A stretch of DNA of 64,000 nucleotides from the NCBI RefSeq assembly GCF_009389715.1, contig NC_052399.1, positions 2,186,938-2,250,937 of the forward strand, in the 5' to 3' direction. Below are positions 24,501 through 36,660 of this stretch, piece after piece. Numbering within the stretch: the first letter of the stretch is position 1; the number at the start of each line of letters is the position of its first letter. This DNA comes from Phoenix dactylifera. Lineage: Eukaryota; Streptophyta; Magnoliopsida; Arecales; Arecaceae. The position numbers and the translations under genes were made by a program. Under the pieces are notes generated by a model that made no database searches, was not told the origin of the DNA, and saw only the letters and a program-made list of their open reading frames with translations.

Positions 24501-27500
24501 AAATTATCCTGCCCAAAATTTCAATAGCCATTCATAGGGTTCTTGATTGAGGCTAAGAGTTAGTTGTCACACTTCTCCAATTTTGTGAAATCGTACCTGA
24601 ACCAATAGGCAGTGATACTAATTCTATAGAGATCGGATATGGCATAATTTCTAATGTTATAATCCAAATCATCTTATGTGGGCATCTAGTGTTAATACAT
24701 GCATTTGGTTGTGTACTGGGGCTTGCCCTTATGGTCACACCCCTCTGTTTAGCAACTTGTGGTTCTCGGTTCAGTCCTCAAAATATGGACTTGGATAATT
24801 ATAGTGTAGGTCTCCCTCTATCTCTCTCTCACACAAAAGAAAGGTTAAAAAAACTCCAGTCTCGCCACAATCCTTAATGTGCTGTTAACTTTGACCTATG
24901 TTGATGCATCTTTGTTTAAAATCATTGGTTCCCACTTGCTTTAATGTGCATTAGTGGTTTAATAATCTATTAGCTTAAATTGAGCCAGGTGCAAAATGCC
25001 ATGCCTTTCATGCCTTCCAAGGGGGAATGGACATGTAATATCGGATTGACTGCCATGTAATGTTTTGGCCCTGTTGATTGGGCATTTTATTCTTGGTCCT
25101 TGATTTTGATGGCCGTTTTTTAACCTTGTCCCATGCGTAAGCATGTATATCATAGGGCCTTGCAGAAAATGCATAACTTTGTTTAAGAACAGGCCTAACT
25201 TTGTGCAAGGCACTAAACAAAATATGTAACCCGGTAAGGACTAATCATAAAATGTCGGTCATACAAAGGACTGCGTATTGAGTTGTCTTTTTTTTTATTG
25301 AATATTTCTTTTTTTTCTTTGATGATAAAGCTTAGATGGTTGGTTCACTTGGCAAACTTCTGATGTTTTCTTTTATTTTTTCCATTAATATTCTTTTTCT
25401 TCTTTGTGCATCAACTTTTCTATCTCAATGGAGGGCATATACTACTTAATGAGCTCTAACCTTTGCTAATATTCCATATTTGATGTATTATTTCCAGTTA
25501 TGCTGACTTCTGAGTATAAGCTAATTGCATAGGCTTGAGAACTTTTTACATTGTTTAGGTGGGATTCAGGCACTAATGTTGGGGAATTTGATGGGCACTC
25601 GAGAAGGGTATTGAGTTGTGCATTTAAGCCAACCAGACCATTCCGCATTGTCACATGTGGAGAAGATTTCTTGGTTAATTTCTATGAAGGACCGCCATTT
25701 AAATTCAAGCTCTCCCAAAGGTCCGTGACAGTGATTTTTATTATGATCATCAGATGCTTTATCTTTTTTTTCTTGTTTGAGGTACAACTAGCTAAATCTT
25801 GCCCTATACATGTGTAATGTTGGTGTCCGAGTACTAAATTGTAAACGGTCGTAATTTCTTATTTGGGAATAAACATCTCATCTCTTGCATGATTGTGAAG
25901 CATAAACCCATGGCACCTTCGCTATAGATCTGTTATACAAAGGTCCATGCCAATATGTAGCAATTCATGAGCTGCTTCTCCTTGAATTCTCTTTGTTAAG
26001 TCACTCTGCGACTACTATCATTAGCTTGAAATTTTAAGCATGTATCAATTAACATAGTAGGCAGTGGAATCAAAGAAAAAAGAAAACAAATAAACAACCT
26101 TAACAAAATCAAGGTGCAAACACATGCATAAGGAAGAAACTCTGTACACAAAAGGAACACTTGGTGTGATCCTCTAAATGAATGTATCATCTTCACATGT
26201 TCACCCCTGTATGAACTTTTTTAATAAAACCCTCACCTTCCTAGCTTAAACATATATAGACATACATACATTACTATCTTTATATGTTTATATTGTATTA
26301 TCACAGATATACGTATCCATATATAAATATGTATACATATATAGACATATATTCACATAGAGATACATACGTCTGTATAAAAGGATGAAATTTCCCCTAC
26401 GAGATGGTCATTTACACATCTTCTTGGTGATCAAAGTGACCAAAGAGCACCGCCAATAACTACTGTTGCGAGGCTTAACATTTTTCTGGAGGTTGTATAA
26501 GACTTAGTGGAGTTGTCACAGAATTGCACATTTGGGACATTTTCATTTTCTTTGAATTGCAGGGAGCACTCAAACTTTGTCAATTGCGTACGGTTTTCTC
26601 CTGATGGAACAAAGTTCATCAGTGTCAGCTCAGATAAGAAGGGTATAATATATGATGGTAAGACAGGAGAAAAGATTGGAGAGTTGTCCATGGAGGATGG
26701 TCACAGAGGAAGCATATATGCTGTTAGCTGGAGCTCTGATAGTAAACAAGTAATCTTTTGTTCCCTTCACTTATTATCTTGGTTTTTATTTTATTAAATT
26801 TTACTTGTAAAGTTAAATTTTCTATACAAACAATTTACTTTGATGTTCCATCCTTTTGGTTAATTATGTCTATCTCTTATTTAGCCTGATCAAGTGGATC
26901 TTCTATGAGTAAGTTCTTATGTGCCTTTTTGTGGTGATTACTGCAAATAACACACAAATTTGTTGGCATTATGATTATTTCACAAACTTATTATTATGAG
27001 ACATATATGTAAGATATGAAGCAATCACCAAGAGTTTATACTACAATATTTTTATGTAAAACAAATGCAATTCATTAATATTATTTGGTCTATTTTTGTG
27101 GATATATCATTCATTCCATGGTTTACTTGTTGGCTCGAATTTTAAAATTTTGAAAGAATATTATTTCCGTGAACAATTGAAAGCAAGGCAACAATTGGTC
27201 TCAAGATTTGGTAAACAAGCATGCGTACAGGTGATGTGATTGACATGCACTTTCCCAAGTGAAATATGCTTCAAAATTTCAGTAAACACAAAATGTAGGA
27301 ATCAATTTGAAAATTGTGATGCTATATTATCAACTTACAGTTTCACTTCAAATCTTGTTTGTTCGAATTAGGTAATGTTTTTTCAAGTATGATGCTATTA
27401 TCTATTGATGATGGATGTCATTATTAATTTAACCTGGAATAGTAGAGGCCATACGTGCTTCATATAACACGCGAAACACTAGACACCATTAAAACAATAT

Positions 27501-30500
27501 GATTGTTGCAACTTGCACTAGTTTTGGGCACTTAAGCCATCTAGGAAGGTTTTGATTATGTAGACACTCAGCCTTTGACACCCTAAAGGGCAACCAAGTA
27601 TCAACACACAATGCCCTGAGCGGCCCAAGAATTAGGGCCTAGCCACATCGCATGGCCCAAGACATGCATTGCATCCATTGATTTTACAATGGAATGGACC
27701 TGATTAAATAAAACATTATTGACGGTGAACTACATGCCTCAGTAGGTACTGACGGTGAGACTCCCCAGTCTCCACCATCAGAAATTAACCGATGGTGTAT
27801 TGTCACCGTCCATTGCTGGATTTACTGACGATGGACTGCTCACCGCCAATATGTTATGGGTTTTTGATCGCATGGTATATCAAGTTACTATATTTTCTTA
27901 AGTTATGGATGGTTTTGATATCGAGCGTAGGAAGGAAATTCTGTCAGTCAACAAAAGGAGAGTTATATTTCCTTTCGAGTCCGATTAGATGCAGGGGTAT
28001 TATGGCATTTCTGGTTTCTTGTTGTCTTTGTTAAGAAAGCATTAGCAAAGATATTGAACATTCAGTGATGTGATTGCTTTCTTTGAACGACCAACTCACA
28101 ATATGCTGATTCTGAGCTGATGTAAGATAACATTTTTCAAGCTTATCTTCCATAGATTTAACTCAAAAAAGCAAGAGGTTATTCGACAGCATATATAACT
28201 TTTTTAAAACTTTTTTGGTGATTTCTCGTTGGCCTTTTGCCTGATGAATTGGGTTTAATTGGTTTGTAGCTTGGAAGAATTACTCCTTTGTTAGACCTAA
28301 TGTGCTGGAAATCAAATTCAGCTTTCTGAAATCGATACTTTTGTTTGGAGAGCAAAATTTCAAGAAATTTGAAAAGTGATTGCTTATTCTCTATTGAATC
28401 GGATTTATTTCTAAGAAGTGATTGTCTTGCTTCACAATGTGTTCAAATTATTGGAATTAATTTGTTGAAATTATTGGAGATTGAATATAATTGGTTTGTT
28501 ATCAAACCAAAAGTGATTGCGTTCAAATTATTGGAATTATATTCAATCTCCAAACGTTTTGTCCAGGCTAGACATGAAACCAAACCAAAGAATTAGAATA
28601 ATGTTGGCCTTGACAAACATAAATCCTGATTATATGGCTTTGAACTAAGTAGGTTTACTATAGATTTCTACATCCTAATAAATTTAAATTACGAGTTTTG
28701 ATGCTAGTTCATTGAGGGTGTGCCTAGTTCCACCGCTGGCTACAATTGTGCTTTATCAGTCCGAGTATCTCTTTGTGAGCTCAAATAAATGACCATATTT
28801 GGGGAAATTTATCAGATTGACAAGTTTTGTAATTTCCGGTGCTTTTATTTTGCAATCTCTTCTTGAGCCAAGCCATCATGAGGAATTTCTATTAGCTTGA
28901 GGTTTCTGGCTTCCACTGAACAGTTCCTGTTCCTACGCACTGGGTTATGTCAAGACTTTTGCTCCTTTTGTAATATTGTATCTGCTACTGCCTACTAGTT
29001 TTGTCAAGCATGTCCATTCTATGTTTTTCTCTTTGTTTTTCGCATATCTGTATATACATAAGCTATTGATATAGTTCCTTCTTAAATCTTAATATAATAG
29101 TATCTGTCAATAGAAATTGCCTAATAAGCATAATTACAAAATGATAGGTTCTAACAGTTTCTGCTGACAAAACTGCCAAAATATGGGAGATCATGGAGGA
29201 TGGAAATGGGAAAGTGAAAAGAACATTGGCTTGTCCTGGCTCAGGAGGACTGGGTGATATGCTTGTTGGTTGCCTGTGGCAGAATGACCAGCTTGTCACA
29301 GTTTCTCTTGGTGGTATGATAAACATATATTCAGCAAGTGATCCAGATAGAACACCAGTATCATTTTCTGGACATATGAAGAGCATCACTGCTTTAGCTT
29401 GTTCTCTTCAAAGTGGCCAGAAAGTAATTTTGTCCAGCAGCTATGATGGTGTTATTATACGGTGGATACAGGGCATTGGATATCATGGTAGGATGGCGAG
29501 AAAGGATAATACTCAAATTAAATGTTTTGCTGCAGCTGAAGAAGAACTTGTTACATCAGGGTTTGACAATAAGGTAAGTAATAAAACACATTTTTTTAAA
29601 AAAGAAATCTGTCTTTTCAGAGTTATCGTCCCAATAAAAGAAATATTCTTGTGATAGGTCCTGACCGTTCTGTTCTCTTTGAACTGGCCGATCCCTTCAT
29701 GATTGCATCTGACCCCGTCTCTCATCCATTCTTTGCTAATTTTGGAATGGGTATTAGCATTATTGCTATCCGCTGGTAGAATTTGTTCACTTAATATGCA
29801 CAATTATAATTGGTGTCCTATAAAATTTTGATTTCAAAATTTCCGAGACAATCTGAAAAGTTCAAAATCTTTAAAGTATTTCAGTTCTCCATGCTTATCT
29901 TTGTTGATAAAACCTGAGAAACAAGATTATTACACGGTTGAGGTAGAAGCATGTCCTGTTTTCTTTTGGTCAGATCATAGGGGAGCATGAAACTATTGAA
30001 GTATTTTCGATAAATGGCTCCAGCACTCTTTTTCTAGATGAGAAAAGCAATGTTTCCCACCATGTGTGCAGCATATCATATGGCTTTGGGGTTAATCTCC
30101 CCATCTCCCCCCTCCCTCTTCCTTCCTTTTAAATCGTAACATCACTGCTATGCAATCAGCTAATGGACCATTTACTTGCATTCTACACTAAATATTATCT
30201 TTTTTTGGCCCCTTTTCTCCACTGATGTTTCTTTCTGGAGTACAGGTTTGTAGGATTCCTCTAAATGGAGATCAATGTGGCAATGCAGAATCAGTTGACA
30301 TTGGCTCTCAGCCAAAGGATTTAAATCTTGCAGTTCAGACCCCTGAACTCGCTTTGGTTTCAACTGATTCAGAAGTTATTATGCTGAGGAGTTTACAAGT
30401 AGTGTCATCCATTAAACTTGGGTATACTGCAACAGCATCAACAATTTCCCCAGATGGAAGTGAGGCCATTGTTGGTGGTCAAGATGGAAAACTGCGTATT

Positions 30501-32917
30501 TATAGCATCAACAGAGACACTCTTAAGGAAGAAGCAATCCTTGAGAAGCACCGAGGTACTATTACGGTAATACGTTACTCTCCAGATGCTTCCATGTTTG
30601 CTTCAGCCGATGCTAACCGAGAAGCTGTGGTATGGGATCGTGTATCTCGAGAGGTAGTGCTAATACTCTCTCTTCTAAACATCATAGCTTGCTCCTAGCG
30701 TAATACCTATAGTTTTGCAGGTTATTGTCATTAACAATTTGCAATCCATCATAATTAGATTATTGTTTCCTTAATTATGATTGTCTTTTGTCCATTATCA
30801 TGTGATTTTGCGCCTAAAATTGGACATTGATTGCTTCAATATGTGATGCTTTGCGCATTTCATGATTATGCTCATTGTTAAATTGTGTGCCCTATAATTT
30901 CGGAAATATGGTTGTATCTTTTATAGAACCTGCCAACTACTTGGTTTTTAAGATGGTTGTCACTTTTGCTTCTGGCACTTTCATATTTGGATCGTTGAGA
31001 ACTGAGTGAAACAACAGTTCATATTTGTACCTTGTAGAATGTTTAAAAGCTTCACAATATACCTCCAACAATTTCTGACACTGGCACCCTTAGTAATGTC
31101 AAAGTGGTTAAGAGTTTGAGCCTTAAGCATATCAAGGAATTAAAATTGCACAATCCTAAAAATACTCATACGGACCCTTGAATTGTTACTTTATAGTAGT
31201 TTTCTCATTAGCATAAAGAAAAAAGAGGGGAAATGAAAGAGAGAGTTGAGGCCTTGTTTGGCATCATGTCCCAGCACAAAAATGAAGGCAAAAATTATTT
31301 TAAATAGAATCAAAATTCTGTTTTCTATTTTCGGATACAAGAAAAGTGACAATAGCTTATTTATCAGATATCATGCTTGAGCTTGTTTAGCATGTATGTG
31401 ACCTGTACTTTAATGGGCCAACACTTGATATGCAACAGTCGAGAAAATACATGACTTAACTATAAGATAAACCTCTGACACTACAGGTACATTTCTTAAA
31501 TTTCTTTTCTTAGTTCTTGGGCACTTTCATGATGTCAATGGGTTTGGCCAAGCCCAAGCTTGATGTCAGCATTTATTGAAACCTCAGGCCCCAAATACCT
31601 CCCATCCTGATGCTGATCCGTAGATACTAGCCCTGAAATTGGCTCAGATATATTTTTTTTTCACTGGGTTTGGCTTTGGATCTGGTCATTTTGGCTGTAA
31701 TCTAGGCCCATTGCCAATGCCAAACTTGTGAGGACTTTACATTGTTTTTAACACGAGGACATAAAAATTCAGCTTGTGCCTGGATCCTCTCTCTCTCTCT
31801 CAAACGCAAGCCAGGCCTTTGAACTACTAGGGTAAGCCGCTATGCATTGATCTCTTCCATGGTGCATACAAGCCAATACATACAAATGCAAAAACATACT
31901 CAAACATGATACATCTTGCATTGCCTTGTATTCTGACAGCTAGTTAGCATTATGGTACATTAGATTTAGACATGTGCCACACATGAGTTCCAGTTCATTA
32001 CTTGTTTAATTCTGGCTGTATCTTCTCCTTACTTTATTTGTTTCTTTCCACACATGCATTTTTTCGTTTCCTTTGTGTTTCTTCGCATGCATGGTTCCCA
32101 TCTCACGTGGTTGCATGTGAAATAGATTGAACATTCAAGAACTCTGGGTGACAGCTGATCGCCCAGAGTTCTATTCATATATGGTAGAACATGAGAACAT
32201 CGCTAGTAGTGCACTGGTACTTCAATCCTTGAGTTGTTTGCTTTTTGGTGCTCTTGTTTGACATTTACAACCGACATGAATGGACTGGCATGCTTTAAAT
32301 GTCTAGAGTTATTGTTAATCTTGGTTGCATCATTTGTTTCTCAACACCCATGATCTTATGATTCACACAAGGGTATTGTAAAATTTATTTTTTAATCAAC
32401 AAAAGTTGAGTTTTAGATTTTTGCAAGCAGGACGATTGAGTGAGTGAAATTTCATTCATTATGAACCTTGTCAGGTTTTTTTATTAAAAAGAAAATAGAC
32501 AGCTTAGATTATCTCCTCTTCTTTATTTTGAAATCATCAAACTTAAGATGGCATGATATTGTTGCTGTATTTACTGTCTGAAGTTCTGCTGTTCTACACG
32601 TGCAAACATGGCATATTGGATAAATAAAATGGCAAGAGATTTTGACAAATTTTAAACAGGTGAGGCTAAAGAACATGTTGTACCACAGTGCCCGCATAAA
32701 CTGCCTGGCATGGTCTCCTGATAGTTGTTTGATTGCCACTGGCTCGCTGGACACTTGTGTGATCATCTATGAAGTGGATAAGCCTGCATCAAGCCGAATC
32801 ACGATCAAAGGAGCCCACCTAGGAGGGGTGTACGGATTAGCTTTCAGTGATGAAAACACCGTGGTGAGTGCAGGGGAGGATGCATGTGTCCGTGTATGGA
32901 GACTCGTGCAGCAGTGA
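21510..32917 (+). CDS. AIP1: Actin-interacting protein 1 (AIP1), WD40 protein
   Basis: Cytosolic WD40 protein that, with ADF/cofilin, promotes disassembly and turnover of actin filaments. Six exons read cleanly with GT..AG borders and consistent phase: 21510-21901, 25559-25720, 26563-26749, 29148-29573, 30246-30653 and 32660-32917, giving 610 residues, the usual plant AIP1 length (the family forms two seven-bladed propellers). The N-terminus [10 protein letters not shown] plus [16 protein letters not shown] is diagnostic. WD repeats are visible throughout ([45 protein letters not shown] at the C-terminus). Intron 1 is 3.7 kb, intron 3 2.4 kb and intron 5 2.0 kb. The GC-rich first exon follows a pyrimidine-rich leader, and a TIR element ends 106 bp before the ATG. 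No lesion is seen. Confidence 0.95.
21902..25558 (+). other. AIP1 intron 1 (3.7 kb)
   Basis: Bounded by CAT|GTGAAC and GTTTAG|G. It is AT-rich and holds no conserved frame. Purine-rich DNA at about 23770-23880 and (CT)n near 24825 are low-complexity only. Confidence 0.85.
25721..26562 (+). other. AIP1 intron 2
   Basis: Bounded by AAG|GTCCGT and TTGCAG|G. It contains a TA-rich ATACATATATAGA-type low-complexity tract at about 26240-26375. No gene seen. Confidence 0.85.
26750..29147 (+). other. AIP1 intron 3 (2.4 kb) with repeat remnants
   Basis: Bounded by CAA|GTAATC and GATAG|GTT. It contains a GACGGTGA-rich palindromic stretch at about 27718-27850 and a perfect 19-bp inverted repeat at 28474-28553, both described as findings. 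No gene seen. Confidence 0.85.
28474..28553. repeat. Perfect 19-bp inverted repeat (foldback) in AIP1 intron 3
   Basis: Arm 28474-28492 reads TTGGAGATTGAATATAATT, and 28535-28553 is its exact reverse complement. An inner stem TTGGTTTG/CAAACCAA sits inside the loop. It is probably a relic of a small foldback element. Confidence 0.85.
29574..30245 (+). other. AIP1 intron 4
   Basis: Bounded by AAG|GTAAGT and TACAG|GTT. Ordinary intron sequence with nothing else recognised. Confidence 0.85.
30654..32659 (+). other. AIP1 intron 5 (2.0 kb)
   Basis: Bounded by GAG|GTAGTG and AAACAG|GTG. It holds no gene. A stretch starting GAGGCCTTGTTTGGCATCATG near 31248 resembles a transposon end but has no clear partner. 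Confidence 0.8.
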
Positions 32918-34739
32918 CATTTCAGCATGACCTGGTTTGGCTTTATGAATGAATAAGCTAGTTTGCGGGAGCAGTTATCAGTTTTACTTGACACGATGTC
33001 TAATTACTTGCAAGATGAAGCGGGTGGAAAGAGGTGTCCACAGTTTTAGCTCTGGATATGGATATGTCACAGAGCTACATCTCATGGGAATGTTCATTGA
33101 TGATTGGATGGAGCTAGGGTCTCTTTAATGCCTGGACTACTAGTGTGCTAGTGGCGTCGTCGTTACTGAGAGACTGGCTTGTGGCTTGTTTATATGAAGG
33201 CCATTATTGTTCTGTTGAAACCCGCATGAGTTTGAACATTGGAGGCAAAGGATGTCATATTGTTGAGCATCTTGAAAACCCAGTTTGAGATTTGTTCATG
33301 GTGTTGTTGCTGCCTCTTTTTTGTTTCGGCCTTTTTTGACTGTCAGCTGTTTTAAACATTGGTTCTTTGCATCTAAATTTTTCTACCTACGCTCTCAAAT
33401 TGTCTGGATTGTACGGAAATATAGGTGCTAGGCCCACCTTGTGACCACGTGCTCCCTTGTATATAGATCGCATGCATTACATTGCGGCCAGCATATTGCA
33501 TGTCCATTATAAATTTTTGTAACAGCTCTCAAATCATCATATAATATTGCTAAAAATCATAGCTCCCGTTTCCCAATATAGATGTGTTGGAAAAAGATTA
33601 GATTGGGGAACTAACCAAGGAAAGGAGCTGGGATCGGCGTTGGTGCGCTAATTTTACGGCTTTGGGTTGTATCTTTCATGTGAAAGAATGGTTTACCATT
33701 CTTTTACAATGTCAATCGTCAAATTGAGTAATAGCCGCTTTAAGATCTGTATAGATAGATAAAAGAAAGAAAGAAAGAGAAAGAGTTTAGAATGCTTGAG
33801 AGCAGTGTGGAATGCAGCTGACATAATAAAAAAAATCATTTTTTCCACCCAATCCCTTATTTTACACAATGCGGCACGTAGAGTTAGCGGTCCGGACTTT
33901 CAAGTCAACTTGAGAACCAAAGCAAACCCACGGAATATTTGGACATCACCAAGAGTCGGATGCAGCTAGGTAATGCTCTCGGTTCTGAAATTGTTTTCGA
34001 AGAACACAAATTGCATTGGTTCAATTTTAGGTCATAAGGTGAAACACAATAAGATTTATACTAATTTTCATTTTGTTGAATGGAATTAGAGTTCGGGTGT
34101 TGTTTGACGTTGTTGAATGGACACTATTTTGATCTATATCATTCATCACTAATTAATTTCCATAGTTTCCTAATAAATTAGATAGGTAGGTAGGTAGATA
34201 GATAGATCAATTTTATTGTCATTTATTTCTAGAACCAACCATTTGGTTAGCATAAACTGTCACGCCCTGTCCTGTTAATCCAGTAAGATTGGATCAAGTG
34301 AATAACTGCGATTCGGCCATGGGTCCTTCGAGCCGGTGTTTCTGCCCCTCGCGAGAGGTGATGAGACTAAGCTGGTTGAGCTCGAAGGGTTCAACCCTTT
34401 CGGGCGCCGCATCTCTGCGGTGGGCTTTGGAGGAAACCCGGGGAACCCTACGGTAACTTCGTCAATCTTGCTCCCATCGCTTACCGATCCAGCTGGGAGT
34501 CGAAGAATTGTAATCCCATCAAACCTGCCTGCGTTCCGAGCCGGCCCTGATCCAAACCAGACCATGTGCCGTCCCTGAGATCGATTCACTCCCTCCTCCC
34601 CTCCTTTTTTTCTCAAACCCACCTTCGTCTCTCTCCCCTCGCCAACCTCTTCTCTTCCTCCGCTGTTTCTCGAACCCCAAGCTCGCATCTTTCTGGACCA
34701 GAGGCTGATTGCCTGCCAAATATATATATATGTAGAGAG
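32918..34739. other. AIP1 3' UTR, intergenic DNA and 5' region of the next gene
   Basis: The first few hundred bases should be AIP1 3' UTR; an AATAAG-type signal lies near 32949, though the true end may be further on. A TIR-like motif matching the element at 20674 occurs at 33664-33691. A (TAGG)n(TAGA)n microsatellite lies near 34184-34207. From about 34257 a GC-richer segment starting TGTCACGCCCTG may be an old repeat end and leads into the pyrimidine-rich leader of the next gene. Confidence 0.5.
33664..33691 (+). repeat. Solo TIR-like motif related to the element at 20674
   Basis: GGGTTGTATCTTTCATGTGA followed by AAGAATGG matches the left arm at 20680-20707, with TpG in place of CpG. No inverted partner was found nearby. 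Confidence 0.55.
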
Positions 34740-36660
34740 ATGGCTCGACTGTTGAGTCGCCGCCTAAACTTGTTTTCGTTCCTCCAGACCATTCGACCCC
34801 GTTTTCCTCTATCTCCAGCTTCCAAAAGGTTAGAACTACTCCTTTTGCCTCCTTCCTCCTCCTCTCTTTCCTTATTTAACGGGCTTGCGATTGGTTCCAG
34901 ATTGGAAGTTTCATTTTATTTGGAGATGGAGCACGGTAGAGGAAGAGCCATTGGCGGACATTCGGTTCCCACCATGCAAGGTCTGGTACATGTTTTCTGG
35001 GTTTTTTTTTCCCGTTGTTGTTGTTGTTGTTGTTTAAGGGATAAAGATCGTAACTTTATTTGGCGGACAACAAAACCCTCTCCAAAGACCTCAGGGAATG
35101 ATAATTTTGAACTCGGTTTTAACCTTAAGTAGAAAACCTAATCGCTTCTGTTTAGAGACTGCTTAATGTTAAAAAGCACGATTGGAATGAATTTAGTTCT
35201 GGACCCTCAGCCTAATGTGAGTCCTCTATCCATTGATGCCTGATTTGTTGCAATATAGGGCTTTCGGTGAATCCTGGAAGAAATTTGGTGGTAGGGGAAA
35301 CCTGCTTTGATAGGGACACAATTTTAAGTTCATATATTTGAAATGGGCAACTCTCTAATGCAATCGCCTGAATTCACCCCGAAAAAGAAAAGAGAGAGAG
35401 AGAGGGGGAGTCTTGACGAAGAGATAATGCTTGATATAGAGAACTGCCCTTGTCTTTAGGGCATGGCCTTATTGGATTAAGAGCCAAACAGCCCAAATGA
35501 TTGTTGGAGATTGTAGAACTCTAATAATTGAACTATAAGCATAAGATTAAGAGAGCTTGTCTCTTGGGGGGAAAAAGAATCGTTATGATTCTTTTGAGTT
35601 TGCAATGGGGATTACAGTATAGGTTTGGGCAATAGGTGTTTTCTGTTTGAAAATGTTTCATGTATCCTGCTTGGTCTTTTCTGCTCCTTTATTTGTAAAT
35701 CGATGAGTTATGAAATGCTCAAGTGTCAATCTATCCTTCACAATATTGGAAAGAAATTTAATAATTTGAGAATTCATTGTGCAATTGAATTAAAGTATTG
35801 AGCCTTTTGAGTTTGAGTTTCAGTATTTATGACGTCTGTTTAAATGTTTTCTTCATCATTTTTCAGTATCCCGATCCTATGCTCGTGAACGCACACGTTA
35901 TAATTTGTTTGGTAGTGGAGGACCGGGCAATCAAGAGTTCAGAAAAGCCTGGGCAAAGGAGATGGATGAGGATGACTGCCTGTGGACGGCAAGTGAGGAT
36001 GAAGATGAAGAAGATAATGAAAAAAATAAGAGCAATTTGGAGAAGGAAATTAAGAAATTGAGAAAGACGGCTAAGGAAAATGCAGACCTTATTGATGCCG
36101 ATGAGAGTGATGAGCTGAGAAGTATATGCTCTGAAAGTGACGAGGAGATGACTTTGTGGAGTGGTAGTGAATGGGATGATGATGATGACATTCCTACTGA
36201 TGCCCACCCAAATGAGCGCAGTGATCCACATATAGACAAATTGTTTGAGTTTGAGGAAACACCTAAATATCGATCCATCTCAGAGTTGCTGAAAGCTGAA
36301 AAGGAGCCTCCAGAGCTGTCTCCAGGAAAGCAAGCTAGAAAGCTTGCTGTAGAAAATGCACTGAAGAAGTTGAAGAAAGGGCCAGATGGCCGCTATATAA
36401 ACGTGTTGGAGGTCATGAGTGATATAGATATACTGATTGGAGCTTTTGAAAACATTGTTTCAGGACCAGAGTATGCAGAGCTGCGAGAGGGAGGGCCTAA
36501 AAGGCTAAACATACAGTTCTTTAAGGACATACAAGCACGTATGAGAGATCCAAATTTTAAATTTTCTCCTGAGTTAAAGCTAAAACCAAAGAAGAAATTA
36601 GTTCCAAGAAAAAAGTGGCAAAAAGCTCAGTCTAGACGGAGGAAAAATGAGAGGCGATAA
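34740..36660 (+). CDS. GCD1: GAMETE CELL DEFECTIVE 1-like mitochondrial protein
   Basis: Nuclear gene for an acidic plant protein that I recognise as resembling GCD1, a mitochondrial protein needed for gamete and seed development; its biochemical role is not established. The start at 34740 (MARLLSRRLNLFSFLQTIRP) gives an arginine-rich, acid-free presequence typical of mitochondrial import. Exon 2 (35867-36660) follows a strong TTTTTCAG acceptor and encodes SRSYARERTRYNLFGSGGPG, two acidic blocks (EDEDEED, DDDDD), the conserved ELSPGKQARKLAVENALKKL region and a basic C-terminus (KKLVPRKKWQKAQ). The exon 1 donor is uncertain: phase 1 is required, and sites ending at 34980, 34935 or near 34907 fit, while the attractive AAAAG|GTTAGA is out of phase. 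Using 34980 gives 344 residues. The large exon is certain; the link to exon 1 is inferred. Confidence 0.7.

Noticed and set aside
34566..34739. Upstream in-frame ATG that would extend the GCD1-like protein by 58 residues
   Set aside because: The later ATG at 34740 has a better context (GAGAGATGGC) and gives a typical mitochondrial presequence directly. The upstream part looks like pyrimidine-rich leader, though it cannot be excluded.
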